Source: Salsuginibacillus halophilus
Lineage (GTDB): Bacteria > Bacillota > Bacilli > Bacillales > Marinococcaceae
Length of the DNA: 64,000 nucleotides
Direction of reading: 5' to 3'
Assembly (NCBI RefSeq): GCF_003014715.1
Contig: NZ_PYAV01000008.1
Coordinates: 124,001 to 188,000 of the forward strand
The translations under genes were made by a program, and so were the position numbers. This document shows, one piece after another, positions 8,629 to 17,333 of this stretch (position 1 is the first letter of the stretch; the number at the start of each line of letters is the position of its first letter). A model generated the notes under the pieces. It saw only the letters and a list, made by a program, of their open reading frames with translations. It searched no databases and was not told the DNA's origin.

Positions 8629-9490
8629 ATACGACCGTTTTATTTCCAAAGACGAGAACTTTGTCATCAACGTGCCATTCAACAGCCCGGGCAAGTGAAA
8701 TTTTTTCGACATTACGTCCGGCCACACGGAGGTCTTCTGCACTGTGCCGGTGATTGACCCGAAGTACATCCTGTTCGATGATCGGTCCTTCATCAAGGTC
8801 GTCAGTCACGTAATGGGCGGTTGCACCAATCAATTTCACACCGCGCTCAAATGCTTTTTTATACGGGTTTGCCCCAATAAAAGCAGGGAGAAAAGAATGG
8901 TGAATATTAATGATCTGGTTTGGAAAACTTTCGACAAATTCAGGTGATAAAATCTGCATGTAGCGGGCTAACACAACTACGTCCACATTGTGTGCGTGCA
9001 GCACTTCAACAGCCTGCTGTTCAGCTTCTCGCTTACGTTCTTTTTGAACGGGGATGTGGTAAAAGGACAAGCCATAACTTTCCACTGTGGATCTTAAGCT
9101 TTCATGATTACTTACGACCACGGGAATGTCAACGTTCAACTCACCGTTTTTGTGCCGCCATAACAGCTCAAGAAGGCAGTGGTCTTCTTTTGAAACAAAT
9201 ATCGCCATCCGCTTTTTTTCAGCAGCTAACGTCATCCGCCAGTGCATTCCAAACTGAACGCCAACTTGTTCGAATGCTGTGCGGAGTGCTTCAATCTTTT
9301 GTTCGCTTGGAAAGTCAAATACCACCCGCATGAAAAACATGCCGCCTTTAGGATCGGTGCTGTATTGATCGGATTGAACAATATTTGCCTCTTCTTGATG
9401 CAAAAATGTAGATACCGCACGGACAATGCCCGGACGGTCCGGGCAGGAAATTAATAGGCGGGCCCGTTCTTGATGTATCGCTTCACTCAT
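8621..9490 (-). CDS. purU: Formyltetrahydrofolate deformylase
   Basis: A 289-residue protein with an N-terminal ACT domain (about 10-88) and a C-terminal formyltransferase domain. The catalytic Asn, His and Asp are N195 and H197 in INIHHSFLPAF and D233 in VTDDLDEGPI. It hydrolyses 10-formyl-THF to THF and formate and balances one-carbon pools. The ATG at 9490 follows AAGGAGG. It sits between the ytlQ- and ytmP-like genes, where B. subtilis has no purU next to them as far as I recall, and is convergent with ytlQ with an 8-bp overlap. Confidence 0.92.
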   Translation of the reverse strand: MSEAIHQERARLLISCPDRPGIVRAVSTFLHQEEANIVQSDQYSTDPKGGMFFMRVVFDFPSEQKIEALRTAFEQVGVQFGMHWRMTLAAEKKRMAIFVSKEDHCLLELLWRHKNGELNVDIPVVVSNHESLRSTVESYGLSFYHIPVQKERKREAEQQAVEVLHAHNVDVVVLARYMQILSPEFVESFPNQIINIHHSFLPAFIGANPYKKAFERGVKLIGATAHYVTDDLDEGPIIEQDVLRVNHRHSAEDLRVAGRNVEKISLARAVEWHVDDKVLVFGNKTVVFN

Positions 9491-9697
9491 GATTTGTTCC
9501 TCCTTGCTGTCGTTTCAGCAGTATAATATATCATGTCTTCATGCGAAAAAAAATGGTTAAAAATTGAAATGCTCAGCTATAATCAGCTCATGATGTGAGA
9601 AAGCCCTTTTTTTGGTGCTTGTGCTGACGCACACTCGTGACTTCAGTTGTGAATTAGTCGGTCAAGTGTTGAAAAGGTTAAAAAGCGCTGTCCTTTA

Positions 9698-9727
9698 TTG
9701 ACGGGGTCTGTCAAACTTTGATACGAT
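9698..9727 (+). promoter_or_regulatory. Candidate sigma-A promoter upstream of ytmP
   Basis: TTGACG (9698-9703), 18-bp spacer, TACGAT (9722-9727). It would produce a leader of about 200 nt before ytmP. That leader contains a small GTTCAG/CTGAAC stem (9817-9844) and a perfect 10-bp hairpin (9856-9885). The remainder of the 447-bp gap 9491-9937 shows nothing else supported. Confidence 0.45.
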
Positions 9728-9855
9728 ATATATCGATTCACTTAAAAAGATACGACAAAGTGCAGACGTATTAGAGAAATGTAAAATGACAGATTATACT
9801 TGCCAACTATAGACATGTTCAGTTGTACAAAGCGACGGCTGAACGAACAACGAAA

Positions 9856-9885
9856 AGCAGAGCCTGCCTCATGGAAGGCTCTGCT
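9856..9885 (+). other. Perfect 10-bp inverted repeat in ytmP leader
   Basis: AGCAGAGCCT (9856-9865) pairs with AGGCTCTGCT (9876-9885). No U-tract follows on the plus strand, so it is not a standard terminator for a plus-strand transcript; on the minus strand it is followed by TTTTCG. It may be an attenuator-like or RNA-stabilising hairpin. Confidence 0.4.
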
Positions 9886-9937
9886 TGCTGTTCATATGGA
9901 GCTTTCTCCACTTATTTCATCGTAAAAGGATAACGCC

Positions 9938-10783
9938 ATGAATTATTCGAACCATCTTACGCAAACGAGGGTGAAGCTATTGGAATTGCTAATGGGAGAA
10001 GGCTGGAATGTGGAGCCGGCAGGCGGAGCCACAGGCGAAGCCTATATCGCACATGCCGGAAATCATAAAGTCTTTTTAAAACGTAATTCCTCACCGTTTC
10101 TTGCTGTACTTTCAGCGGAAGGTATTGTTCCGAAGCTGCTTTGGACGAAGCGTCTAGAAAACGGTGATGTGGTAACGGCTCAGCGTTGGGTGCCTGGACG
10201 TGAATTAAAGTCCTATGAAATGGGACGGCCCGATGTTGCGCAGCTGTTAAGCAAGATTCATTCTTCAAGCGAACTTTTAGATATGTTTAAGCGGATTGGT
10301 AATCAGCCGCTTACCCCGGGTTGGATTGTGGAGGACCTGCAGGATCAGCTCGCCCGTGCAGGGGTGACACATCCGCTTTTACACGAAGCAATCCGTTATT
10401 TGTCAGCCAAGCGCGATGAAGTTATTCCGCCACGAATGGTCGTCTGTCACAGCGATATCAATCATAATAATTGGATGCTTAGCGAAAGTGATCATTTGTA
10501 TTTAATTGATTGGGATGGCGCAACAGTTGCAGACCCTGCTTTAGATCTTGGCTTATTATTGTACGGTTATATTCCCCGCAGCGAATGGAACAACTGGCTT
10601 ACTGAATATGGTACAGTGCTTGATGCGGGCCTTTTAAAGCGAATGCACTGGCACGTTGTATCCCAAACGGTGAGTGCGATCATTTGGCATTTTAACAGGG
10701 GTGAAATGACCGAAGCTGGTTCCTGGACGGATGATTTAAAGCGGTTGTTAAATGAAAATTTATTTTTCCCACCGGGGGAGTAA
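9938..10783 (+). CDS. ytmP: YtmP-like phosphotransferase (APH/choline kinase fold)
   Basis: A 281-residue protein kinase-like phosphotransferase. The catalytic loop is H171-S-D173-I-N-H-N-N178 and the metal Asp is D191 in LIDWDGA, the standard aminoglycoside phosphotransferase/choline kinase arrangement. The N-lobe is short, with KVFLKRN supplying the ATP lysine. Substrate unknown. In B. subtilis ytmP lies next to trmB; here a sucrose cassette separates them. A terminator at 10833 follows. Confidence 0.82.
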   Translation: MNYSNHLTQTRVKLLELLMGEGWNVEPAGGATGEAYIAHAGNHKVFLKRNSSPFLAVLSAEGIVPKLLWTKRLENGDVVTAQRWVPGRELKSYEMGRPDVAQLLSKIHSSSELLDMFKRIGNQPLTPGWIVEDLQDQLARAGVTHPLLHEAIRYLSAKRDEVIPPRMVVCHSDINHNNWMLSESDHLYLIDWDGATVADPALDLGLLLYGYIPRSEWNNWLTEYGTVLDAGLLKRMHWHVVSQTVSAIIWHFNRGEMTEAGSWTDDLKRLLNENLFFPPGE

Positions 10784-10832
10784 TTGCAAGCGACGAATCA
10801 TTTGTATGATTAAAAGCCAATAAGCAAGAAGG

Positions 10833-10863
10833 AGCCGCCGGGATGTCGCTCGGCGGCTTTTTA
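10833..10863 (+). terminator. Rho-independent terminator after ytmP
   Basis: AGCCGCCG (10833-10840) pairs with CGGCGGCT (10851-10858), followed by TTTT. A second palindrome, TTATGCGC with GCGCATAA (about 10861-10884), overlaps its U-tract. Confidence 0.8.
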
Positions 10864-10950
10864 TGCGCTGGGCTCGGCGCATAAAGCTTGATTTTTAAGT
10901 ATGAAAATGGTCTATTTTAAGAAAAACAGTGGAGGGGAGGTTTGGATGGC

Positions 10951-11796
10951 TTGCGGATATTTAAAGTGTTAAATAATAACGCTGTCGTAGTTAAGGAATT
11001 TGGCCAGGAAAAAATCGTGATGGGGCCCGGCATTGCTTTTCAAAAATCAAAGCATGATATTGTTCCGGAAAGCAAGGTTGAAAAAATCTTTTTGCTTCAA
11101 GATGAAAATGAACGTTTCCAGCAGCTCCTTTCAACGCTGCCTGAAGACCGGATCGACTTTGCGGAAAAGGTGATTAGTTATGCCGAAGGGGAACTTGCTG
11201 CTCCCTTAGACGATCACCTGCATATTGCGCTTGCCGATCACATCTCCTTTGCACTTGATCGCTTGGAGGCCGGATATCCTATAAAAAACCGGCTGCTTAG
11301 TCAAATTAAAGTGTTGTACCCTGAAGAATTTCAAATTGGTCTTTGGGCGGCTAAGGAAATGACAAATGATTTTGAGGTGAATGTGCCTGAGGACGAAGCG
11401 GCTCATATTGCGCTGCACATTCATACAGCGAAAACCGACAGCCGTTCGATGGAGGATACGCTACATCATGCCGAGCAGGTGGATGAAATGATTCGTCTTA
11501 TTGAAGGTTGGACAAAGGTTAAGGTGCAGCAGGATGATATTTCTCATCAGCGCCTGCTTACACATTTAAATTTCGCATTAAATCGTCTCCGTCAAGGTGA
11601 AGCGCTGCATGGCATGGATCCTGATATGCTTGAGCTGATTCAAACAAAATATCAAACCGCGTTTCAATGCGCGTCTGAAGTGGCTGATTTTATGGCTTCT
11701 TCTTACCAGCTTTCATTTCCGGAAGAAGAAAAAGGATACATTGCACTACACATTCAGCGGATCATTGATAAAAATGCAACCACATCAACCACATAA
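10951..11796 (+). CDS. sacT: BglG/SacT-family transcription antiterminator
   Basis: A 281-residue antiterminator with an N-terminal CAT RNA-binding domain (IFKVLNNNAVVV, about 1-55) and two PRD domains (about 60-170 and 171-280), each with the conserved histidines (for example LHIALADHISFALDR and AAHIALHIHTA in PRD1, LLTHLNFALNRL and GYIALHIQRI in PRD2). It binds the RAT hairpin in the leader of the following operon and prevents termination when sucrose is imported; PRD phosphorylation by HPr/EII sets activity. Start is TTG at 10951 behind GGAGGGGAGG; a TTG at 10942 in the same frame lies too close to that site. Confidence 0.88.
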   Translation: MRIFKVLNNNAVVVKEFGQEKIVMGPGIAFQKSKHDIVPESKVEKIFLLQDENERFQQLLSTLPEDRIDFAEKVISYAEGELAAPLDDHLHIALADHISFALDRLEAGYPIKNRLLSQIKVLYPEEFQIGLWAAKEMTNDFEVNVPEDEAAHIALHIHTAKTDSRSMEDTLHHAEQVDEMIRLIEGWTKVKVQQDDISHQRLLTHLNFALNRLRQGEALHGMDPDMLELIQTKYQTAFQCASEVADFMASSYQLSFPEEEKGYIALHIQRIIDKNATTSTT

Positions 11797-11825
11797 AAGT
11801 TTGTTATAAAGATTGAAGAATTGAA

Positions 11826-11854
11826 TTGACGAAAGCGTTTACTTTATATATAAT
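11826..11854 (+). promoter_or_regulatory. Sigma-A promoter of sucrose operon with cre-like site
   Basis: TTGACG (11826-11831), 17-bp spacer, TATAAT (11849-11854). The spacer overlaps CGAAAGCGTTTACT (11830-11843), which matches the 14-bp CcpA cre consensus at all but the two outermost positions. Binding there would block RNA polymerase, giving catabolite repression of sucrose uptake. The cre call is by eye. Confidence 0.7.
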
Positions 11855-11876
11855 GATATCGAAAATTATAAATCGG

Positions 11877-11952
11877 GGATTGTGACTGGCACGCAGGCAA
11901 GACCTAAAGAACATGTGAGGGGAGACCTCTATGTTTCTTTAGGTCTTTTTTT
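11877..11952 (+). promoter_or_regulatory. RAT antiterminator overlapping leader terminator
   Basis: The sequence from 11877 (GGATTGTGACTGGCACGCAG, then GCAAGACCTAAA) is a close match to SacT/SacY-type RAT targets. Its 3' end forms the ascending arm of a long terminator: AGACCTAAAGAACAT (11900-11914) pairs with ATGTTTCTTTAGGTCT (11931-11946) with one bulge, followed by a T run. SacT bound to the RAT excludes the terminator and lets transcription enter sacP. The promoter 25 bp upstream and sacT just before complete the switch. Confidence 0.88.
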
Positions 11953-12028
11953 GTGTACTTTTTCAACAGTCTCCATGGTATAAGCCTGGATAAACAGGCG
12001 GAGATTAAATATGAAGGAGGAACAGCTG

Positions 12029-13465
12029 ATGGATCATGCAAAGGTAGGAAAGCAGCTCGTCGAACTTGTCGGAGGAAAAGAGAATGTTGTCAGTGCAACC
12101 CATTGTGCAACACGACTTCGCCTTGTGCTCCATGATGATGAGAAGGCAGATAAATCTGCTATTGAAAAGCTAGATGGGGTAAAGGGTGCATTTGCAAGCT
12201 CAGGTCAGTATCAAGTCATTCTCGGGACCGGTGATGTGAACAAAGTGTACCGCTATTTTGCGGACGAAATTGGTGCTGAACAGCTTGAGTCTGCGGATCA
12301 TAAGGAAGCGGCTCGCAAAAACATGAATCCGGTGGCACGTTTTGCAAAAACGCTATCGAACATCTTTGTGCCGATTATTCCTGCAATTGTAGCAACGGGT
12401 CTTTTGATGGGATTGCTCAGTCTAGTTGATGCGTTTGATTTGATGGGCACCGATGCAGGGCTTTATCAAATGCTTGATATGTTCTCAAGTGCTGCCTTTA
12501 TCTTTCTTCCGATCTTAATCGGGGTGAGCGCAGCAAAAGAATTCGGCGGTAATCAGTACTTAGGTGCGGTCATCGGCGGGATTATGATTCACCCGGAACT
12601 TATGAATCCATGGGGACTTGATGACCCTGATGCCCAGCCGGATGTTGTCACTGTACTAGGCTTTGAAGTGGAAATGCTCGGTTATCAAGGGACTGTCATT
12701 CCGATTTTACTTGCAACGTGGATTATGGCGATGATTGAAAAGCGGCTTCACAAAATTGTTCCAAATGCTGTAAGTTTGCTCGTTGTTCCATTTGTAACAA
12801 TTATCCTGACAGGCTTTGTTGCTTTAATGGTGATGGGTCCAATCGGAAATATCATTGGAGAAGGGTTAACCGTTACATTAAATTTCCTTTATGATTACGG
12901 CGGTGCGCTTGCTGGTATTGTCTTCGGCGGTTTGTATTCAACCATTGTTATCACAGGTGTGCACCACAGTTTCCATGCGATTGAAGCGAACCTGCTTGCA
13001 ACTGAAGGTATTAACTATCTGCTGCCGATCTGGTCGATGGCAAACGTTGCTCAAGGCGGCGCCGGCTTAGCTGTGCTGTTTTTAACTCGAAGTAAGAAAA
13101 CGAAAGAAGTTGCTGTACCTGCTTCAATTTCATCCTTTCTCGGTATTACTGAACCGGTCATTTTCGGGGTGAACTTAAAATATCGTCGTCCATTTATTGC
13201 AGCTGCCATCGGTGGTGCTGTCGGCGGCGCTTACGTTGTATTCATGAATGTAACGACCGTCGGTATTGGCATCACTGGACTTCCGATGTTTGCCATTGTA
13301 GATCCTGAAAGTATAATGAATTATGTTCATTACGGTATTGGTTTTGCGCTCGCGGTTATTACTGCGTTTGTGATGACGTATATTCTTGGCATTACAGATG
13401 ATCCAGATGAAATTGAGCAGGGCAAAGGGAATGAGCAAAATACCGAAGAGGAAGCAAAAAGCTAA
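12029..13465 (+). CDS. sacP: PTS sucrose-specific EIIBC component
   Basis: A 478-residue PTS permease of the glucose-sucrose family. The N-terminal EIIB domain has the phosphorylated C26 in SATHCATRLRL; the EIIC part starts near residue 100 with about ten hydrophobic segments and the motif ITGVHHSFHAIEANL and ITEPVIFGVNLKYRRPF. No EIIA domain is fused. Sucrose specificity is inferred from sacT, fructokinase and sucrose-6-phosphate hydrolase beside it; trehalose is the main alternative. The ATG at 12029 is chosen over 12011 because AAGGAGG lies between them. Confidence 0.88.
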   Translation: MDHAKVGKQLVELVGGKENVVSATHCATRLRLVLHDDEKADKSAIEKLDGVKGAFASSGQYQVILGTGDVNKVYRYFADEIGAEQLESADHKEAARKNMNPVARFAKTLSNIFVPIIPAIVATGLLMGLLSLVDAFDLMGTDAGLYQMLDMFSSAAFIFLPILIGVSAAKEFGGNQYLGAVIGGIMIHPELMNPWGLDDPDAQPDVVTVLGFEVEMLGYQGTVIPILLATWIMAMIEKRLHKIVPNAVSLLVVPFVTIILTGFVALMVMGPIGNIIGEGLTVTLNFLYDYGGALAGIVFGGLYSTIVITGVHHSFHAIEANLLATEGINYLLPIWSMANVAQGGAGLAVLFLTRSKKTKEVAVPASISSFLGITEPVIFGVNLKYRRPFIAAAIGGAVGGAYVVFMNVTTVGIGITGLPMFAIVDPESIMNYVHYGIGFALAVITAFVMTYILGITDDPDEIEQGKGNEQNTEEEAKS

Positions 13466-13479
13466 AAGGGGGAAGCATT

Positions 13480-14436
13480 GTGCAAAAGCAGGGCGTCATT
13501 TCGTTAGGGGAAGCGCTGATTGACTTTATCCCACTAGATGAACAAGATGAAATGTTTCAAAAGTGTCCGGGAGGTGCGCCGGCAAACGTTGCTGTCGGCC
13601 TCGCTCGGCTCGGCCTTGCCTCAACATTTGCCGGCAAGCTCGGCGATGATGTACTTGGCCGCTATTTAAAAGATACGCTGAAGGCCTTTGGTGTCAACAC
13701 CAATGAAATCGTGTTGACAAACGAGGCGAAAACGGCAATTGTTTTTGTCACACTTGGTGAAGATGGGGAGCGGAGCTTTGAATTTTACATTAACCCGAGT
13801 GCCGACCAGCTCTTAAATCCAGAAGATCTTCAAGAGTCGTTGTTTACCTCGCATCGGGTGCTTCACTTCGGCTCGATTTCAATGATTCATCCAGAAGCAC
13901 GCCGAGCGACAACACACGCCATTGAGCGTGCCAAGGCAAATGGATTGTTTATTTCTTTTGACCCAAATGTCCGTCTCGGCCTGTGGGAAAGTGAAGAAGA
14001 GTGCCGCGAACGAATTTTACAAACGTTAAATGAGGCGCATCTTGTAAAAGTTTCAGAAGAAGAAGTCGAATTTCTAACCGGGGAAGCTGAGATTTCCGCT
14101 GGTGTCGCTAAGCTGAAAGATTACAGCTGGGATGTGCTTGTTGTTACAAAAGGGGCAGCAGGCAGTGAAGTCTTTACAAAACATGAACATCGTACCGTTT
14201 CAGCTGAAATGGTAGAAGCTGTGGATACGACAGGCGCCGGCGATGCTTTTGTTTCTGCCCTATTGTATAAAGCTCATGAACATCCTGGCGGGCCAACTGC
14301 GATGACAGCCGACGACTGGGCGGAAGCCGCTCGCACCGCAAGTTTATCTGGAGGTATGGCTGCAGCAACAAAAGGTGCGATGACCGCGCTGCCAACAATT
14401 CAGCAATTAGAAGACCGGCAGGAGGAACGCTCATGA
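13480..14436 (+). CDS. scrK: Fructokinase (PfkB/ribokinase family)
   Basis: A 318-residue PfkB-family sugar kinase. The N-terminal GG motif is PGGAPANVAVGLARLG (residues 30-45); the anion hole and catalytic Asp are in DTTGAGDAF (249-257, base D255). In this operon it phosphorylates the fructose released by sucrose-6-phosphate hydrolase. It begins with GTG at 13480 behind AAAGGGGGA, 14 bp after sacP, and its stop overlaps the start of sacA. Confidence 0.88.
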   Translation: MQKQGVISLGEALIDFIPLDEQDEMFQKCPGGAPANVAVGLARLGLASTFAGKLGDDVLGRYLKDTLKAFGVNTNEIVLTNEAKTAIVFVTLGEDGERSFEFYINPSADQLLNPEDLQESLFTSHRVLHFGSISMIHPEARRATTHAIERAKANGLFISFDPNVRLGLWESEEECRERILQTLNEAHLVKVSEEEVEFLTGEAEISAGVAKLKDYSWDVLVVTKGAAGSEVFTKHEHRTVSAEMVEAVDTTGAGDAFVSALLYKAHEHPGGPTAMTADDWAEAARTASLSGGMAAATKGAMTALPTIQQLEDRQEERS

Positions 14437-15848
14437 TGAGTGCACGTGAACAAGAGCTGCGCAATCAAGCCGAAAGGGCGCTTCAATCTGCCGCTACTGA
14501 CGACTACCGCCAACATTTTCATATTCAGCCGCCGGTGGGATTATTAAATGATCCGAACGGTTTAATTGAGTTTCAAGGCGAATATCACGTTTTTTATCAG
14601 TGGAACCCTTTCGAAACAGCTCACGGAGCAAAGTTTTGGGCGCACATGACGTCAACGGACCTTGTACACTGGCAGTGGCATGAGCCGGCACTCGTCCCTT
14701 CAGAATGGTATGAAAAAAACGGCTGTTACTCCGGCAGTGCAGTGGTCGTCGGTGATGAACTCTGGCTGTATTATACCGGTAATGTTAAGGGTGAAAACAA
14801 TGAACGATTTACGTATCAATGCTTAGCTGTATCCGCAGATGGACGTACATTTCATAAAGAAGGTCCTGTTCTTAACCTTCCTGACGGATACACGCCGCAT
14901 TTTCGGGATCCGAAAGTATGGCTCGAGGATGAGACATTTTATATGGTAATCGGTGCACAAAATGAACAAGAGACAGGCCGGGCCCCAGTATTTACTTCAA
15001 CAGACGGTCGGAGCTTTGAGCAGTTAGGTGAAGTCTCCGAGAGCGGAACAGAATCGCTCGGTGCGTTCGGCTATATGTGGGAATGCCCGGATTTATTCTC
15101 GTTAAATGATACGGACGTACTTCTCTTTTCCCCTCAAGGGTTGGAAGCTGATGGGACAAAGTATCAAAATGTTTTTCAGGCAGGTTATGTGGCCGGCACA
15201 TGGGATCAAACAACGGGCCGACTTCATCACGGAGCGTTTCACGAACTTGATGAGGGTTTTGAATTTTACGCTCCCCAAACGTTTACAGATCGTTATGGCC
15301 GCCGTTTAATGTTCGGCTGGATGGGTGTACCTGAACAGTATGAAAAGAGCCAGCCGACAGTCACAAACGGCTGGGTGCACTGCTTAACCTTGCCGCGGGT
15401 ACTAACGTACAGTGGCGGCCGGATTTATCAGCAGCCGGCCGAAGAGTTGAAGAAACTGCGCCAAGATCAGCAGCATTTCGTAACGACGGGCGAAGGTTTA
15501 GAGATTCATGCAGGCTCTGCCTATGAATTTGAATTTGAGCCTAAGCAAGATAGCAGATGGTCGTTAATGTTCGGCGACGGCGCATTGCTTGAGTGGGATC
15601 CAGTGAAACGACGCTTAATATGTACGCGAACCAATTGGGAAACAGGTGAAGAAGAGAAACGAGTCGCAGAAATATCAACAATGGAGAAACTGCAAGGATT
15701 TGTAGATGCCTCTTCCATTGAGCTGTTTATAAACAACGGTGAAAAAGTTATGACTGCCCGAATTTTTCCTAATCACCGGGCGTTTCGTTATGAAGGAAAA
15801 GCTGGTAATCAACTCACCTTATACCCTTTTGCTGCATTAGACGAGTAG
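14433..15848 (+). CDS. sacA: Sucrose-6-phosphate hydrolase (GH32)
   Basis: A 471-residue glycoside hydrolase family 32 enzyme. The nucleophile is D40 in the motif LLNDPNG, the transition-state stabiliser is in FRDP (157-160) and the acid/base is E217 in WECPDLF, in the canonical order. It splits imported sucrose-6-phosphate into glucose-6-phosphate and fructose. No signal peptide, consistent with a cytoplasmic enzyme. Two adjacent ATGs exist; 14433 is 7 bp after GGAGG. It is the last gene of the sucrose operon; no clear terminator follows before trmB. Confidence 0.92.
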   Translation: MMSAREQELRNQAERALQSAATDDYRQHFHIQPPVGLLNDPNGLIEFQGEYHVFYQWNPFETAHGAKFWAHMTSTDLVHWQWHEPALVPSEWYEKNGCYSGSAVVVGDELWLYYTGNVKGENNERFTYQCLAVSADGRTFHKEGPVLNLPDGYTPHFRDPKVWLEDETFYMVIGAQNEQETGRAPVFTSTDGRSFEQLGEVSESGTESLGAFGYMWECPDLFSLNDTDVLLFSPQGLEADGTKYQNVFQAGYVAGTWDQTTGRLHHGAFHELDEGFEFYAPQTFTDRYGRRLMFGWMGVPEQYEKSQPTVTNGWVHCLTLPRVLTYSGGRIYQQPAEELKKLRQDQQHFVTTGEGLEIHAGSAYEFEFEPKQDSRWSLMFGDGALLEWDPVKRRLICTRTNWETGEEEKRVAEISTMEKLQGFVDASSIELFINNGEKVMTARIFPNHRAFRYEGKAGNQLTLYPFAALDE

Positions 15849-15918
15849 TCAGCACCGGCGTATTCTTGTACAATCATAGACAGTACGCGACAGTCCATCG
15901 TAAAAGGGGAATTTGAGC

Positions 15919-16560
15919 ATGAGAGTACGTCGGAAACCATGGGCATCACAATATATCCAAGCCCACCCGGAAGTCGTAACTGATCAGCCGCAAATGCTGA
16001 AAGGAAGCTGGCATGAAAAAACGGGTGGTGCACAGCTTCACGTTGAAGTAGGAACGGGTAAGGGCCGATTCGTAACAGAGATGGCTGCAAAGCATCCAGA
16101 GCTCCATTTTGTCGGGGTTGAGCAGGTGGAAAGTATTATTGTAACAGCTGTGGAGCGGGTCGTAGAAAAAGAGCTTTCCAATGTGACGCTGATCCATGGG
16201 CAGGTAGACGAGCTTGAGGAAATGTTTGCGCCAGGTGAAGTTGACCGGTTGTATATGAATTTTACAGACCCATGGCCGAAAAAAAGGCACGAGAAACGGC
16301 GGTTAAGCTATAAGGATTATTTGACCAAGTATGACCAAGTGTTAAAAGCTGCCGGTGAAGTTCATTTAAAGACAGATAACCAGCAGTACTTTGAGTATTC
16401 GCTCGGATCATTTTCCGAAAACGGCTGGAAGCTTAAAAATATCAGCCTTAATCTCCATGAGAGTGAATGGGAAGCGGACAATATCCATACCGAATACGAA
16501 GAAAAGTTTGCTGCTAACGGCTGGCCGATTTACCGGCTCGAAGCATATCAATATAAGTAA
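15919..16560 (+). CDS. trmB: tRNA (guanine46-N7)-methyltransferase
   Basis: A 213-residue class I SAM methyltransferase of the TrmB family. The SAM loop is VEVGTGKGRF (42-51), and the family signature NFTDPWPKKRHEKRR lies at 114-128. It methylates G46 in the tRNA variable loop. The ATG at 15919 follows AAAAGGGG; an in-frame TTG two codons upstream is less likely. The stop codon lies inside a 13-bp tandem duplication (16554-16579). A strong terminator follows. Confidence 0.93.
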   Translation: MRVRRKPWASQYIQAHPEVVTDQPQMLKGSWHEKTGGAQLHVEVGTGKGRFVTEMAAKHPELHFVGVEQVESIIVTAVERVVEKELSNVTLIHGQVDELEEMFAPGEVDRLYMNFTDPWPKKRHEKRRLSYKDYLTKYDQVLKAAGEVHLKTDNQQYFEYSLGSFSENGWKLKNISLNLHESEWEADNIHTEYEEKFAANGWPIYRLEAYQYK

Positions 16561-16579
16561 TCATAATAAGTAATCATAA
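16554..16579 (+). repeat. 13-bp tandem duplication at trmB stop
   Basis: TAAGTAATCATAA occurs twice in a row (16554-16566 and 16567-16579). The first copy contains the trmB stop codon, so the duplication does not alter the protein. Confidence 0.8.
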
Positions 16580-16619
16580 AAAATCCGCTGCGGGCACAAA
16601 AAGCCGCAGCGGATTTTTT
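16578..16619 (+). terminator. Rho-independent terminator after trmB
   Basis: Perfect 16-bp inverted repeat (16578-16593 with 16604-16619) around GC-rich CCGCTGCGG, ending in six T residues. Confidence 0.88.
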
Positions 16620-16664
16620 AATAATTAACAACAGTAAAATGAGTGCCCGTTCAAGCAAGCGCTT

Positions 16665-17253
16665 CAGCGTGTAGACAAACCCTTGAAAAAGCTAAGGCTG
16701 ACATCGCTTTTCAGCGGACGACTGCACCCGGAGGGCACAAGTGCGACTTCGGCTTGATCTGTGCTAAAGCTTGATTTCACCGTGTCTTCTTAGCCTCTTG
16801 TGCCGGTTCAACTTTCTCGGCAGAAAGTCACTGCCTGCGGGATTTTCGGCTCGTTGTTCTGCGTAGGCGTCGCCGCCGATGCTCGTCAGCCTAGCGTCAT
16901 TTGATGGTCATGAATTTTAGAGATCCTTTTGATTAAGCAATATCTACATAAATCAAGTTCATAACGACGCTTTATGAACGATAAAACAAACAATGATGAT
17001 CCGTAAATGGACAAGTGACTGAAACGAAAGACGGCGACTCCCAGAGGATCAAGCGCAGGCTGAAGATCCACTTGTTCGAATGAACCATTCGAACAAGTTA
17101 GCTGAAGCCAAGCCCTCGGGAAAGCGTCCGTCTGAAGTGAAGGTTACGTTCAATATCCCGTTTTTATCTTCTTAATACGGCAGGATGCGGAGCTCGGAGC
17201 AATAATCTGTCCATGAATGTTAGGTTTTGTACTTTGTCGACAGTTTGAACGCT
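16665..17253 (-). repeat. Dispersed intergenic repeat, copy B (longest copy)
   Basis: Read on the minus strand this ~590-bp block aligns with copy C over almost all of C and with copy A. The two outer ends are loosely inverted repeats (AGCGTGTAGACAAAC on the left; AGCGTTCAAACTGTCGACAAA on the right read inward). The 17-bp sequence CGTTCAAGCAAGCGCTT flanks it on both sides in the same direction (16648-16664 and 17254-17270), like a target-site duplication. It contains a perfect 13-bp hairpin (17070-17098) and about 145 bp in its middle absent from copy C. No convincing coding sequence was seen in 16620-17333. Confidence 0.7.
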
Positions 17254-17333
17254 CGTTCAAGCAAGCGCTTTCTTTTTCGAGATCCATACGATACACTGAA
17301 ACTAGCAATGTATGGATGGAGGGTGACAAACGA

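Noticed and set aside
9856-9885. Hairpin considered as a terminator.
   Set aside because: There is no T run after it on the plus strand and no minus-strand gene upstream that would need it.
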